Source: Paenibacillus sp. FJAT-26967 (GTDB lineage Bacteria > Bacillota > Bacilli > Paenibacillales > NBRC-103111). From it: a DNA stretch of 64,000 nt. Shown one piece after another: positions 34,104 to 44,293 of this stretch. Where the stretch lies: positions 1,004,048-1,068,047 of the forward strand of contig NZ_LMXH01000001.1 of NCBI RefSeq assembly GCF_001541095.1. The letters are read 5' to 3'. The notes below the pieces were generated by a model that did no database searches, had not been told where the DNA came from, and saw only the letters and a list, made by a program, of their open reading frames with translations. The position numbers and the translations under genes were made by a program. The number at the start of each line of letters is the position of its first letter. The first letter of the stretch is position 1.

Positions 34104-34145
34104 AGCTTAGAATAGGGTGCTGCTATGCGACGCGCCAAAGAACTA
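34104..34145 (+). pseudogene. Second LuxR tail fragment
   Basis: The run GAATAGGGTGCTGCTATGCG and the following ACGCGCCAAAG align base by base (with small indels) with the end of the LuxR remnant at 28551-28591. About 40 bases are left. Confidence 0.55.
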
Positions 34146-34163
34146 AGCTTGCCGGATTGAAAT

Positions 34164-34199
34164 CCCCCGAAGGGTTCTCCCCCGTTTGGGGGATTTTTA
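34164..34199 (+). terminator. Terminator before the SLH surface protein gene
   Basis: CCCCC-GTTT-GGGGG followed by ATTTTTATTTTT, with a second upstream CCCCC arm (34164-34168) that could pair instead. It probably belonged to a gene that is now only a remnant. Confidence 0.75.
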
Positions 34200-34257
34200 T
34201 TTTTGCGTTTTCCGATTATATTCGACAAAGAGAACGTTAATCAGATGAGGTGGAAAC

Positions 34258-37200
34258 ATGTATTTTAACAGAAGGATGACAAAGCTCGGCAGCTTGTTTA
34301 TCAGCATTATGCTGGTTTGTTCGCTCTTAGCCGGTTGTATTTCGACGTCAAGCTCCGTAACGTTCGACATGCAGGCGCAGCTGTCGGCAGGGGAGCAGTT
34401 GTATATGCGCTTCGCTGACGGGACGATAGCGACGTCCGCTGACCAAGCGGGCAAGTCGACTATTACAATCGATAATCCGCTGGGCAAGCAAATCGTCGGC
34501 GCTTATATTACGGACGGCACCGTGAGCTGGGTCGCCGGTTATTCGTACGATGGTTTTACTGTAAAGGTCAATTCTACTGCGGCAGAAAAGCCTGCCTTCG
34601 CGGCAACGTCCATCCACAAGGGCGTTTCCGTTCCGAATTCTGAGTTCGATGGTTTCTATTCCGTCACGCTCAACGTGTATGGCACAAGCGGCGGGCAGGA
34701 GTTGCCGGTTACCGGCAGGACAGAGGTGTTCGTTGGAGCGGAGGGCGCTCAATTTAAAAATACGGATCCGATGGATAGTGGGAACCGGAATAGCGACGCC
34801 AATGGCGGATTCTCCTCCTTTACAACAGGCGGTCAGGTCACGTTTGTGATTAAACCGCCCTCGGGAGTGGCCATTGAGGATCTGCAATTACGCATCTGGT
34901 CGGGACCGAAGCTGCTGCATTCTGACAGTGCGACAGATTTGTCGGATTTGAAACTGTGGGGCGGCAGCATGGAGCCGGCATTTCACCCCGGTGTAAACTC
35001 TTATAAGGTCAAGGTGCCGTATAGCGTGGAGAGCCTGTCCGTTACGGCAGCTGCGTATAGGCCCGACGGGTCGTTGACGATCAATGGAGCGGCTGCAGAA
35101 TCCGGTATTCCGAGCGGGGAGATCCTCCTGAATGTAGGATGGAACAAGATTCCTGTCACCGTCACGTTGCCGAGCCAAACGTCGAAGACGTATACGGTGA
35201 ATGTGCTGCGGCACACAGCCATGAAAGGGCTGGGGACTAAGCAGCAGCCTTATCTGATCACAGAACCGGATCACATGGACCAAATAAGGCAGCATCTTGG
35301 CATGAAGGATGTTTATTTCAAGTTAGCAGCGGACATTGATATGAGTAAACCAACTGATGATTCGGGCTGGGATCCGATCGGTACAGAGAGGATGCCCTTT
35401 AAGGGGCAACTGGACGGCGACGGATTTACCATATCGAACCTGGCCTTTGATCTTAAGAGCGATGGCGGCTTGTTCGGCTACGTTGGAGAAGAAGCTCAGA
35501 TCCGTGATCTAAAGCTGATTGGCGTTAATGCGAAGTCCTCCCGAAGAGTCGGAGCGGTGGCTGCCGTGAACCGAGGGGCCATTTCGGACAGCGTGGTGGC
35601 CGGCATCGTACAGGGAGGCGATGTTGTTGGCGGCTTGGTCGGCATTAATGACAGCACAGCTGTCATCGAACGGAGCGCTTTCTCCGGCCAAGCCATGGGC
35701 AATATCCAAGTCGGCGGCCTGGCCGGCGAAAATTACGGCACTCTCCAACGAAGCTATGCTGAGGCAGAAGTGCAAAGCAATAATTCGGCAGGCGGCTTGG
35801 TCGGTTACAATGATACTAACGGCAAAATCGAGAACAGCTACGCGATTGCCAGTATAAGCGGATCGGGAAGTGCCGGAGGAATCGCGGGAGGAAACTATGG
35901 CAGAATCGGTACAAGTTATGCAGTGATCAAGGTGACGGGGGGGAATCAAGTAGGAGGAATTGCTGGACCCTACGGCTACGGAATGATTGAAAAAAGCTTC
36001 TACGACGCTGATGTCGCGAATATAGCGCATCCGTCTTATGGTTTAACGACTTCACAGATGAAGTCGGCTGCTACGTATTCGGAAGCGGGATGGGATATGA
36101 ACGAGATCTGGATGATCGACTCTAATGTTCAAGCCGGTTATCCGACGTTACGTCGTCTGGCGATGTCGCGTGTGACCTACTACGGCAATGGCCAGACTGA
36201 TGGGACGGTACCGATCGATCCGCAAGCATATACGTCCGGAAGCTATGCGCAGATCGCCGGCAATGCAAGCGGCCTTGTGAAGGAAGGTTACCGTTTCGTT
36301 GGGTGGAACACGGCGGCCGATAGAAGCGGGACGCATGTCGCGCCCGGAGCGCAAATGAAAGTCGGCTCAACCGGTCTCTCGTTATATGCGGAGTGGGCGC
36401 TGGACCAGGCACCGGAGCTTCTTTCGGCAAAAGCGGGAGATACGAGTGTCACGTTCGAGTGGTCGGAAGTGCAGTTTGCGACGGGGTATGAGGTATACCG
36501 GAGCACGTTATCGAGCGATTACGGAGAGCCGATTCATTCTGTAAGCAGCGCAGTACACAGCTATGTGGATACGGGACTGACGAATGGAACGACTTACTAC
36601 TACGTGGTGAAGGCGACAAGTCCAGCAGGGGACAGCGAGATTTCAAACGAGCTGAGCGCCACGCCAATTGCGGCTCAGGGTGGAGGCAGCGAAGGCGGTA
36701 ATACTGGCGGGGAGGACAATCCCGCCGGAGGTAGTGAAGGCGGTAATACTGGCGGGGAGGACAATCCCGCCGGAGGTAGCGAAGGCGGTAATACTGGCGG
36801 GGAAGATAATCCCGCTGGAGGCAGCGACGGCGGCAGTACCGGTATCACTCCACCGACTGCCGGGGATACTGAACAGAAAGTCGAAATTGAGCTGCGCGTG
36901 AATGGGAAAGTCGTTCGGGACGTATCCGCCTCCAGCGCTGCGGTCGGCGGCCGGAAGGTTACGACTGTAGCGATCGGTGCGGATGGCGCTAAGTCGCTGC
37001 TTGCTGCGGCAGAAGAGGGCAGCATCGTCACAGTGCCGGTGACCCAGTCGGCAGACGTCATTGTGCTATCTGTGAGGGGCTCATTGCTGAAGAGCCTGGA
37101 TGAGAAGCAGATGACACTGAAGCTCCAGACATCGAATGCGTCGTATTCGCTTCCGGCGCAGCTCATTGATCTTGATGCAATATTGAAGCAGATTGGCACG

Positions 37201-38124
37201 ACTGACGTGAATGACGTGAATCTCGAGGTCGAGATCGCTTCGGCTGCGTCCGGCAGGGCAAGCCTTGCAAAAAACGCTGCAGCGCAAGGCGGATTCTCTC
37301 TCGTCGTTTCGCCTCTTGAGTTTACTGTAAGAAGCGTACACGGCGAGAAGTCAGTGACCGTCACTCAGTTTGACGCTTACGTCGAGCGGACGATCGTGAT
37401 TCCTGACGGTGTCGATCCGAATCTGATCACAACGGCGGTCGTCGTCGAGCCGGACGGTGCGGTACGTCATGTGCCTACGAAGCTCGTCGTCTTGGACGGG
37501 AAATATCACGCGCTCATTCAAAGCAGGACGAACAGTGTGTATGCTTTGATCGGTAACGAGGTAGAATTCGCAGACGTTGAAGGGCACTGGGCGAAGACGG
37601 CGGTGAACGAGATGGGCTCGCGCCTTATTATAAGCGGCGAAGGTGACGGCTTGTTCAGTCCCGATCGCGATATCACTCGAGCAGAATTCGCTGCCATTGT
37701 CGTTCGCGGACTCGGCTTGAAGCCCGAGGGTACGGATGCATACGTATCGTACTCGGATGTAGCTGAGAAAGCCTGGTACCATGATGCGGTCGCATCGGCC
37801 TCTCAGTTTGGACTGATCAGCGGATTTGAGGACGGTACGTTCCGTCCGAACGACAAGATTACACGCGAGCAAGCAATGGTTATTATCGCGAAAGCGATGA
37901 ATTTGACCGGCTTGCAGGCTGACGGCAGCACGGCAGACGCATTGCAGCCGTTCACCGACAGAGATGCGGTCTCCAAATGGGCGAAGGAAGCGGTTGCGGG
38001 GAGCGTGAAGGCGGGAATTATCTCCGGTCGGAACGCATCGGAACTTGCGCCGCAAGCTTCGATGACGCGCGCTGAAGTCGCCGAGGTTGTTCGGAAGCTG
38101 TTGGCGAAATCTGATCTGATCTAG
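34258..38124 (+). CDS. Large surface protein: lipobox, cadherin-like, GLUG, InlB-like, FnIII and three SLH domains
   Basis: 1288-residue cell-surface protein. The N terminus has a lipoprotein-type signal with LLAGC near residue 27. Then come a cadherin-like beta-sandwich region (about 235-325), GLUG-type repeats (about 390-580, e.g. GGLVGINDSTAVIERS and GGIAGGNYGRIGTSYA), an InlB B-repeat (GYRFVGWNTAADRSGTHV, about 680-700) and a fibronectin type III domain (about 720-805). A Gly/Glu/Asn repeat linker of 15-residue units (36682-36816) and a beta domain follow. Three SLH domains close the protein from about 1103, for example FADVEGHWAKTAVNEM and EDGTFRPNDKITREQA. GATGAGGTGG precedes the ATG. 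Its GC-rich codon use differs from the AT-rich flanks. Confidence 0.9.
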   Translation: MYFNRRMTKLGSLFISIMLVCSLLAGCISTSSSVTFDMQAQLSAGEQLYMRFADGTIATSADQAGKSTITIDNPLGKQIVGAYITDGTVSWVAGYSYDGFTVKVNSTAAEKPAFAATSIHKGVSVPNSEFDGFYSVTLNVYGTSGGQELPVTGRTEVFVGAEGAQFKNTDPMDSGNRNSDANGGFSSFTTGGQVTFVIKPPSGVAIEDLQLRIWSGPKLLHSDSATDLSDLKLWGGSMEPAFHPGVNSYKVKVPYSVESLSVTAAAYRPDGSLTINGAAAESGIPSGEILLNVGWNKIPVTVTLPSQTSKTYTVNVLRHTAMKGLGTKQQPYLITEPDHMDQIRQHLGMKDVYFKLAADIDMSKPTDDSGWDPIGTERMPFKGQLDGDGFTISNLAFDLKSDGGLFGYVGEEAQIRDLKLIGVNAKSSRRVGAVAAVNRGAISDSVVAGIVQGGDVVGGLVGINDSTAVIERSAFSGQAMGNIQVGGLAGENYGTLQRSYAEAEVQSNNSAGGLVGYNDTNGKIENSYAIASISGSGSAGGIAGGNYGRIGTSYAVIKVTGGNQVGGIAGPYGYGMIEKSFYDADVANIAHPSYGLTTSQMKSAATYSEAGWDMNEIWMIDSNVQAGYPTLRRLAMSRVTYYGNGQTDGTVPIDPQAYTSGSYAQIAGNASGLVKEGYRFVGWNTAADRSGTHVAPGAQMKVGSTGLSLYAEWALDQAPELLSAKAGDTSVTFEWSEVQFATGYEVYRSTLSSDYGEPIHSVSSAVHSYVDTGLTNGTTYYYVVKATSPAGDSEISNELSATPIAAQGGGSEGGNTGGEDNPAGGSEGGNTGGEDNPAGGSEGGNTGGEDNPAGGSDGGSTGITPPTAGDTEQKVEIELRVNGKVVRDVSASSAAVGGRKVTTVAIGADGAKSLLAAAEEGSIVTVPVTQSADVIVLSVRGSLLKSLDEKQMTLKLQTSNASYSLPAQLIDLDAILKQIGTTDVNDVNLEVEIASAASGRASLAKNAAAQGGFSLVVSPLEFTVRSVHGEKSVTVTQFDAYVERTIVIPDGVDPNLITTAVVVEPDGAVRHVPTKLVVLDGKYHALIQSRTNSVYALIGNEVEFADVEGHWAKTAVNEMGSRLIISGEGDGLFSPDRDITRAEFAAIVVRGLGLKPEGTDAYVSYSDVAEKAWYHDAVASASQFGLISGFEDGTFRPNDKITREQAMVIIAKAMNLTGLQADGSTADALQPFTDRDAVSKWAKEAVAGSVKAGIISGRNASELAPQASMTRAEVAEVVRKLLAKSDLI
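36682..36816 (+). repeat. Three 45-bp tandem repeats coding a Gly-rich linker
   Basis: Three nearly identical 45-base units, each coding GGSEGGNTGGEDNPA, plus a diverged partial fourth. Few substitutions separate them, which suggests recent copy-number change. Confidence 0.9.
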
Positions 38125-38145
38125 CGAATCTTGCATGCAAACGAG

Positions 38146-38195
38146 AAGGGCTCTCCCTCGCAGGTTATCTGCGAAGGGAAGAGCCCTTCCTTTTG
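38146..38195 (+). terminator. Terminator of the SLH surface protein gene
   Basis: AAGGGCTCT and AGAGCCCTT form the base of the stem, and CCTCGCAG/CTGCGAAGG continues it around GTTAT; CCTTTTG follows. It starts 22 bases after the stop. Confidence 0.85.
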
Positions 38196-38290
38196 TACCG
38201 CAGCCGCAAATCTATCGCACAGTTTTAGCGCAAGCGCAACCCCGACTACTTCGGCATGACGATGTATGGGCAGCAAAGCTCGGTTCTACG

Positions 38291-38824
38291 CTATATATCT
38301 TTTCTTTCATTTTCAGTCGCCCATTTCATTGCCTTCTTTACAATTTCGGTGCAAAAGGCTTCTTTCTCATCTTGATAGGCATGAACATTATCCGGTGATT
38401 GTTGGGCTAAATGTAATTTCAATTTTCCGTATGTTGTAGCTTCATCAGGATGATTCATTAAGTATTCTTTAAAGTTCAGATGATACTCGATGTTTATATT
38501 TCCGGCCTCGTAAATATGTACATGATGAGTTCTACAGTCTCCACCCTTCGGAAAATATCGTCGTCCAGCAATTCCTTGTTCCCCTCGTGATTTGTAGCCT
38601 TGATGAATCATTTGTTCGTTATATTCGTCTACCTTGATAATATTCTGGACGATAATGAGTATATCAATAATGGGCTTTGCAAACCCGATCTGAGGTACGG
38701 AAGTACTTCCAATATGATGGATATCAATTAACTCGTTCGAGAATATGGACTGTAACAGGGCTTCTTCTTTACGGTATAAATCAAACCAGTTTTCCGTCCA
38801 AGGAACAATTTCGGTTCTTCTCAA
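38291..38824 (-). CDS. GrpB family protein (UPF0157)
   Basis: 177-residue member of the GrpB/UPF0157 family, related to nucleotidyltransferase folds but without an assigned reaction. Typical are EIVPWTENWFDLYRKEEALL at the N terminus, DIHHIGSTSVPQIGFAKPIIDI and HHVHIYEAGNINIEYHLNFK. It starts at TTG (38824) with GGGGTG seven bases before it on the minus strand. It is a stand-alone gene, convergent with the SLH protein gene. Confidence 0.88.
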   Translation of the reverse strand: MRRTEIVPWTENWFDLYRKEEALLQSIFSNELIDIHHIGSTSVPQIGFAKPIIDILIIVQNIIKVDEYNEQMIHQGYKSRGEQGIAGRRYFPKGGDCRTHHVHIYEAGNINIEYHLNFKEYLMNHPDEATTYGKLKLHLAQQSPDNVHAYQDEKEAFCTEIVKKAMKWATENERKDI

Positions 38825-38910
38825 ATGAACACCCCATTTGATTATGAATTGTTAGATAGCGTAATGCGTGATTATCACACTAGCATTGATCAACGGTCTG
38901 TAAAGATAGA

Positions 38911-39525
38911 TCATTTCACTCGCGCAATCACACGTGCAGGGGAAGAATCCGCCCTGATATGCAGAGGCAGTGCAATGATTTCAAAAGACTTTACATGTCG
39001 TAGTTGTTCAACATTCGTTAAGTTTTCTATGATTAGAATGTTATTTTGAAACAGACACTTATGTACGTCAAATGGATACTTATCCGGTGACGGTGTATCC
39101 AAACCGATCATTTTCACTTGTTTCCTTACTAATAACTCCGCGAATTCTTCTGTCAGTACGGGATAATCCGTAAAATAATTTGATTGCCCGTAGTATTTAC
39201 TGTGACCCGTATATAAAATAACAATTTGTTCCTGTTTGATGGACTGCTCATACTCTTCTTTGTAATGGATGGTGGTTTCTTCAGATACATCTAGTAAACA
39301 TCCCTCACCCACAAAGGTCTCGAGGGGAAATTCGTTAAGGTACAAATTACAATTTATTAGATGCATGGGGCCATCGATATGAGTACCTGCATGCATATTA
39401 ATGGTTATCTGATGATTATTATAATAATCCTTGTGTATGTACTTGGATTGTAACAATACTGTCTCCGTATCTCCTGGAAACCCTGGCATTCCATCTTGAA
39501 TGATATGAGAAAGGTCAATTAACAT
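38911..39525 (-). CDS. Cyclase family protein (kynurenine-formamidase-like hydrolase)
   Basis: 205 residues, metal-dependent amide/lactone hydrolase fold. The signature HAGTHIDGPMHL, with the metal-binding H-x-G-T-H-x-D, is near residue 45, and MIGLDTPSPD and IIENLTNVEQL are also typical of the family. The ATG at 39525 has GGAAGGAAAG in reach; an upstream GTG adds 12 residues without a ribosome site. The natural substrate cannot be told; no tryptophan catabolic genes are nearby. Confidence 0.87.
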   Translation of the reverse strand: MLIDLSHIIQDGMPGFPGDTETVLLQSKYIHKDYYNNHQITINMHAGTHIDGPMHLINCNLYLNEFPLETFVGEGCLLDVSEETTIHYKEEYEQSIKQEQIVILYTGHSKYYGQSNYFTDYPVLTEEFAELLVRKQVKMIGLDTPSPDKYPFDVHKCLFQNNILIIENLTNVEQLRHVKSFEIIALPLHIRADSSPARVIARVK

Positions 39526-39804
39526 CTTTATCTTTCCTTCCTTAATGATCTCCATATACACCTGATTGTACTACATATTTCGAATTGCGAATGTTCTTAC
39601 AGTTATTAGTGTCCTCTCTTAATCAAATCTTGCTGTAAATGCCCCTCTACAGCCCATATCTCTGGTCCGTTTATTCGATACATCTACGCTTCGTTGGTTG
39701 GATTAACAGGAGAGCATCGCTTCCATGGATTTATTAAAGGGAACAGATGGTTAAATAGAGAATAAAGTGGCATGAAAATAAGAACAGGTGAAAGTGGGGG
39801 ACTT

Positions 39805-42800
39805 ATGTTTTTCAAAAAAGATCTGCTGGATAAGAAGAATTTACTTGAAGAATTAGATACACTTGGATATTCAGACAGAATTCATAGAATAGCAATACTA
39901 GGTCGTAATAATATTGGATCCGCTTCGTATTCCAAATTGCTTTTTTCTTTACTGGAAGGTGGTGCCTACGAGGCACATCTTGCATTAACCGGTGCGAGTG
40001 TAACACACAATGCAGCTATTATTTTGCTGGCATTAAAGCATCCTAAAGCCTCTGTTAGAAATCAGGCAGCAGGACTTTTAGCCAAAGTGGTCTCCGATAT
40101 GGATATTGAACGTGAAATAGTAACTTTATCGTATGATTGTCGCCGCAAATTATTGCACAGTATTTCATTTATAGATCGCAAAGAATTGGCAGAGCGTCTA
40201 TTGCCTCTTGTGTATGCCCGGTGGGGAGCGCAGGAGGCATCCATTTTACTGCCGGCATGTCATAAGGAAACGGTTAGTAAATGGATATTAGATATTGGAT
40301 ATGCGATTCAAAGCTGGTCTAAATTAGCTAGTCGGCATATTGACGTGGTTGCGGAGTATTTTAAAACAACTTTAGAAAGCACACCCCTTAGGGAAAAGGG
40401 ATCTGTTTGGTGGAGATTTTCATCCGCTATCGAAATGTTATGCAATTTAAAAGGGGATTTGGTTTTAGAATGTGCCCTGAAACACAGCCCGATGGGAATC
40501 ATACATCCTGCGCTAAAAAAACAGCTGGGTATTTTAATTCGTATCAATCCTGATGCCGTGTATAGGCTGCTAACACGAAATGAGTCGCGAAGCGATCTGA
40601 TTTCTCAAGGAGTACCGGACGGTATTTTAAAAAGGAGAGATTGTTTTTCAATAGATCAATGGATCGAATTGGCGAAATTACTTGCCGAATACCCGGTGCA
40701 TGTAGCGAAATTACTTCACCATATAGCTCCTTCAAATCGTAAAGTGCTCTTTGATTCCGTATATGAAGAAGATAAACGCCAAGAGCGCATTTTTCCAGAA
40801 ATATTACTGTATGAGTTGCCGCATGCTTTACGTGATAAGGAAGCAGCCCGAATGCTTGGTATCCGTGAAATCTATGATAATCGGGAAAAAACAATGAGCA
40901 TTACTGCTTGTCGTTCTATTAAGCATTCAAGGGAGATGCTTAAAAAAGCAGCACATGTATCCAGTGCAGAAGAACGCGCTAGGGCACTTACGCAGCTGAT
41001 TAAGAGTACGGCTCTTTCGAGACAAGGTGTTACGGAGACTTTAGTGTTTCTGGGCCGTATCAAGAATGATCAGGACTCTGTGCGATATGCAGTGTTGGCA
41101 GAGCTTTCAAACAGTCCCATGTCCCTATTCACGGATGAGAATATAAGAGAGCTTACACTACTTGTTGATAGTGTGATTGAAGCTAGGGATACTTCATATG
41201 GTACAAAGGCTGCAACTCAAAACTTAGCTTTTCTCATTATGCGGTACCAGGCATCAAATCCCCAAAGCGAGATTTTCAAGTTCGCTTTAAGAACGATTGT
41301 AAAACTAGCTAAACAGAAGGGCCACCCGCTATTACCATCCTTAGAGGGAAATTTTCCTCGAGGTATAGAAGAAATACTATTTGACGAGATGTATCCATTA
41401 GCTGTGGAGGAAAACAAAAGAGAAAACTATAATTTTGTGATTAGTTTGGCAAATTCATTCGGAAAAAGAGGTTTTAGCCTATCCAAACTTCAAAGTTTAT
41501 TAAAGGAAGCGACGAAAGCGAATATAGATTCTATAGCCGTGCAGGCGACAAGACATTGGCTTGCGTCTAATAAAACACGTGATGAAAGAGTCAAAGAATT
41601 ACTAGCTTCGGATAAATCTTTTATTACCATTCATGAAGTATTCCTGCATTTGCATCTAAAACGTCAAGAATGGTTAGATCCCTTTATTTCGGGTGCCGTT
41701 ATTAAAGGTAAGTTTTTATCGGGCAAAACCATTTATATTGTTCCGGCTGCGGAGGGGTTTAACAGGTGGCTGCCGCGTCAGCAAAAATCGTTCAGTTCCT
41801 TATTAGAAAGAATTGCATTCGATGCTAAGCACAGTCTTTGGGAGCGTTCAAGAGTTATCAAGATCATGGCGAGAATGCCTGATCTTAGCCCGGGTAAGAT
41901 ACTAGAACTTTTGAAGGATGACGAGGTATCTGTAGTAGAAGCTGCACTTTATGCCCTTTCATTATCGGACGAACCCGAAAAGGCACTCCCCATTCTACTA
42001 CAGAATTTAGATGGAGATAGAGCTCGTGTAGCCATGTACTCGATCCCCAGATGCAGTCGTAAAGTTAATCCGGTTGTATTGACTTCAATGCTCCAAGAAC
42101 TTTTAAATCGGGACAAACTGAAAATCACGGTTAGAAAAGAAGCCATCAGGTTACTGGGTGCTTATAGAAGTAGTGACAGCATTCCGCTGTTAATGAACGA
42201 GTTTGAAAAAACAAATTCACATAAGGATGTCATCATTGCAATAGGGCATGCTGCAAGGCAGCTTCTGGATGATGAACGTGGATGGACGATTATAAGTTCA
42301 ATGGCAACTTCATCACAAAGTGATATTGCAAGGAGTTTATTATTCCAACAGCCTAATGAGCTTCCAGTAGAATATAGACCTCGATATCTAGAATTAATCA
42401 TTGCAATTGCAAGTCATACGGATGCGGATGTAGGAAGATATGCTTTCAATTGTATGATGCATTGGACGAATGGCAACGAAGAAAGAATTGCGATTGCCAC
42501 GGCAAAGGCTATTGTGGATTTAGAAGATAGTTCTAGATGGAATGCTGCAATGAACACGTTGATCGAAACATGCCGTGACGGTAAGGTCAATGAGATTGTA
42601 ATAGGCGTGTTTAAGCATTTGGCTAGTGCTGCAATAAGTGATGATTGGAATGCAAATGCTGCAAGAGATCTGCCTCATCGGCAACGTCTCTTGAAATTTG
42701 CAGACAAGCTGGTATCTTTGCCGACGGGTACGCGTGTAAACCTTACACCTTTGTATAGGGGTATTATTGACGCTCTGGAGCCCAATGAGACACTCAAGCA

Positions 42801-43170
42801 TGTTGAAATGAAATTGTATATCGCCTCAATGGATTGGAATCATGTAGAGGGAGCCGTTGCGAATCTAAACAGGATGGTTAGTCGTATTTCAAAGCAGCCG
42901 CATCTTTTGAGTGAAGCTTATAAGCAGACTGCGCTAAGTTTAAAAGACAGCAAAGGGTATTGGAATCCAGAAACCGCTGCAGCTATTGTAGAAGTACTGT
43001 GGTCTGAAGGTTGTTACGAATCCCAGTTTATTGGACTTTCTATACTTGAGGTTGCCGGAAGAGCTTTATTGTGGAGTCCGGATTGTGTTAACCTTCTAAA
43101 ATCCTATAGGAATCACATAAACATTGAGATTCGCACACTTGCTTTAGACATTTGGACAGCGATGGATTAA
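39805..43170 (+). CDS. Giant HEAT-repeat protein, function unknown
   Basis: A 1121-residue, almost purely alpha-helical soluble protein without signal or membrane segments. Many helix pairs follow the HEAT pattern, for example [57 protein letters not shown] and [20 protein letters not shown]. No catalytic motif was found. I use the ATG at 39805, because GTGGGGGA precedes it; an in-frame ATG 33 bases earlier lacks a ribosome site. Such solenoids are usually protein- or nucleic-acid-binding scaffolds. It is AT-rich and sits upstream of a TIM-barrel gene and a helicase-nuclease gene on the same strand, separated by gaps of about 230-250 bases, so co-function is possible but not shown. Confidence 0.8.
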   Translation: MFFKKDLLDKKNLLEELDTLGYSDRIHRIAILGRNNIGSASYSKLLFSLLEGGAYEAHLALTGASVTHNAAIILLALKHPKASVRNQAAGLLAKVVSDMDIEREIVTLSYDCRRKLLHSISFIDRKELAERLLPLVYARWGAQEASILLPACHKETVSKWILDIGYAIQSWSKLASRHIDVVAEYFKTTLESTPLREKGSVWWRFSSAIEMLCNLKGDLVLECALKHSPMGIIHPALKKQLGILIRINPDAVYRLLTRNESRSDLISQGVPDGILKRRDCFSIDQWIELAKLLAEYPVHVAKLLHHIAPSNRKVLFDSVYEEDKRQERIFPEILLYELPHALRDKEAARMLGIREIYDNREKTMSITACRSIKHSREMLKKAAHVSSAEERARALTQLIKSTALSRQGVTETLVFLGRIKNDQDSVRYAVLAELSNSPMSLFTDENIRELTLLVDSVIEARDTSYGTKAATQNLAFLIMRYQASNPQSEIFKFALRTIVKLAKQKGHPLLPSLEGNFPRGIEEILFDEMYPLAVEENKRENYNFVISLANSFGKRGFSLSKLQSLLKEATKANIDSIAVQATRHWLASNKTRDERVKELLASDKSFITIHEVFLHLHLKRQEWLDPFISGAVIKGKFLSGKTIYIVPAAEGFNRWLPRQQKSFSSLLERIAFDAKHSLWERSRVIKIMARMPDLSPGKILELLKDDEVSVVEAALYALSLSDEPEKALPILLQNLDGDRARVAMYSIPRCSRKVNPVVLTSMLQELLNRDKLKITVRKEAIRLLGAYRSSDSIPLLMNEFEKTNSHKDVIIAIGHAARQLLDDERGWTIISSMATSSQSDIARSLLFQQPNELPVEYRPRYLELIIAIASHTDADVGRYAFNCMMHWTNGNEERIAIATAKAIVDLEDSSRWNAAMNTLIETCRDGKVNEIVIGVFKHLASAAISDDWNANAARDLPHRQRLLKFADKLVSLPTGTRVNLTPLYRGIIDALEPNETLKHVEMKLYIASMDWNHVEGAVANLNRMVSRISKQPHLLSEAYKQTALSLKDSKGYWNPETAAAIVEVLWSEGCYESQFIGLSILEVAGRALLWSPDCVNLLKSYRNHINIEIRTLALDIWTAMD

Positions 43171-43210
43171 TTATTCTTATAATGTGAACTTGAATCGACG
43201 ATAAAGGATG

Positions 43211-43260
43211 TATTTATGGAGGGAATGGGGGGCGAGCTTAAATAGGCCGCGCCCCCTATT
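43211..43260 (+). repeat. Structured repeat, copy 2 (terminator-like)
   Basis: GGAATGGGGGGCGAGC-TTAAATA-GGCCGCGCCCCC forms a long stem and matches copy 1 at 25361-25405, including flanks TATGGA and GGAATGGGG. Stem changes relative to copy 1 keep pairing. It lies about 40 bases after the HEAT protein gene and may end its transcript. Confidence 0.6.
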
Positions 43261-43396
43261 TTAGGTTTTGGAAGTTGTAACTGATTTGGATTGAACCGTC
43301 CATGATGATTAAGCTATGGAGAAGAAGCAATAAAGTTAGAACAAGCCGCACTCTACATAACATCGTGGCAGGCTTAAGCTAAGGGGGTTAAGGAAC

Positions 43397-44293
43397 ATGA
43401 ACAGATTTATCATAGGTCAATACGGGAGCTTTGACTATAAGAAGTACAACAGAGACTTCAAAGAAGGATTTTATGGTATTGAAGCGTGTTTGTTTAATCA
43501 TGAAAATGATATTGCGAACTTATTAAAAGAAGCCAAGAAAGTAGGATTTCAAATAGGCGTGCATTTCCCTTTGCGGGCAGGAATTTCAAGACTTAGGGAT
43601 GCGTTGTTTCTGTCCAGTGATAGGATTGTTAGATTAGAGGCCTATAATATTATTCAACAGGAGTTAGATTTTATAGCTGCTATAAAGCCTTCTTATGTTC
43701 TGTTTCATTATCCCAAGCCTGTTATCTTAGATGAGAGGGTTGATTGGAGTAAGTGGCGTTTTGAAGATAGAAGTGAATATGAGTATGAAAATTTACATTC
43801 CTTTAAGGACTTCAAAGAAACTAGTGAACTCTTATTTACGTGGCTTTCCCAAAAAGGTCGTGAGTATAACTTTACTCCTATTTTAGAGTTTGATGTTTTG
43901 AATAAATATATATACAACGATAATTTTCTTGAACAATTGTTGGAAAAGCATAGCGATATAAGGCTTTGTCTGGATACAGCAAGGTTATTTTTGCAAGATA
44001 GATTAGATCCATTCTTTGATTCCAAATTAGCCATAAAGAAATATGCAAGATTCGCAGACACGATTCACTTGTCTAATGTTCAAATCACGGACGATAATAC
44101 TATTAAAAACAATCGATATCCCGTGTTGCCTAGTCAAAACCCAAGTGAAGGCTGGGCTCCAATCCAAGAATACTTACATACCATCATTCAAGAGAACAAG
44201 AACGTAAAGATAATGTTCGAGCATAGGTCAGATTTAGTCTCAGATGAAGAACTGTGGGAGTGTTATAACTGGGTAAACAAATTTTTTCAGTAG
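43397..44293 (+). CDS. TIM-barrel protein, sugar phosphate isomerase/epimerase-like
   Basis: 298-residue protein of the xylose isomerase-like/AP-endonuclease 2 TIM-barrel superfamily. Seen: IGVHFPLRAG with a strand-end His, SYVLFHYPKP, TPILEFDVLN, DIRLCLDTARLFLQ (the conserved D-x-x-R/H region) and ADTIHLSNVQ near the end, with KIMFEHRSD as the last strand. Members use a divalent metal for sugar isomerisation or DNA repair; metal ligands E, D, H and E appear to be present. TAAGGGGGTTAAGGAAC gives a good ribosome site. It lies between the HEAT protein and the helicase-nuclease genes. Confidence 0.75.
   Translation: MNRFIIGQYGSFDYKKYNRDFKEGFYGIEACLFNHENDIANLLKEAKKVGFQIGVHFPLRAGISRLRDALFLSSDRIVRLEAYNIIQQELDFIAAIKPSYVLFHYPKPVILDERVDWSKWRFEDRSEYEYENLHSFKDFKETSELLFTWLSQKGREYNFTPILEFDVLNKYIYNDNFLEQLLEKHSDIRLCLDTARLFLQDRLDPFFDSKLAIKKYARFADTIHLSNVQITDDNTIKNNRYPVLPSQNPSEGWAPIQEYLHTIIQENKNVKIMFEHRSDLVSDEELWECYNWVNKFFQ

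Larger units (their letters stand above)
33253..34257 (+). other. About 1 kb without an intact gene
   Basis: Holds AT-rich promoter-like sequence for the secreted-protein gene (33253-33420), a GC-rich island at 33430-33780 that is open on the minus strand (33492-33755) but not recognised, a RidA-like fragment, a LuxR tail fragment and a terminator. It reads as debris of unrelated genes from a GC-richer source. Confidence 0.5.

Noticed and set aside
38825-39049. Plus-strand 74-codon frame between the GrpB and cyclase genes
   Set aside because: Most of it is antisense to the cyclase gene, it has no ribosome site and the product resembles nothing known.
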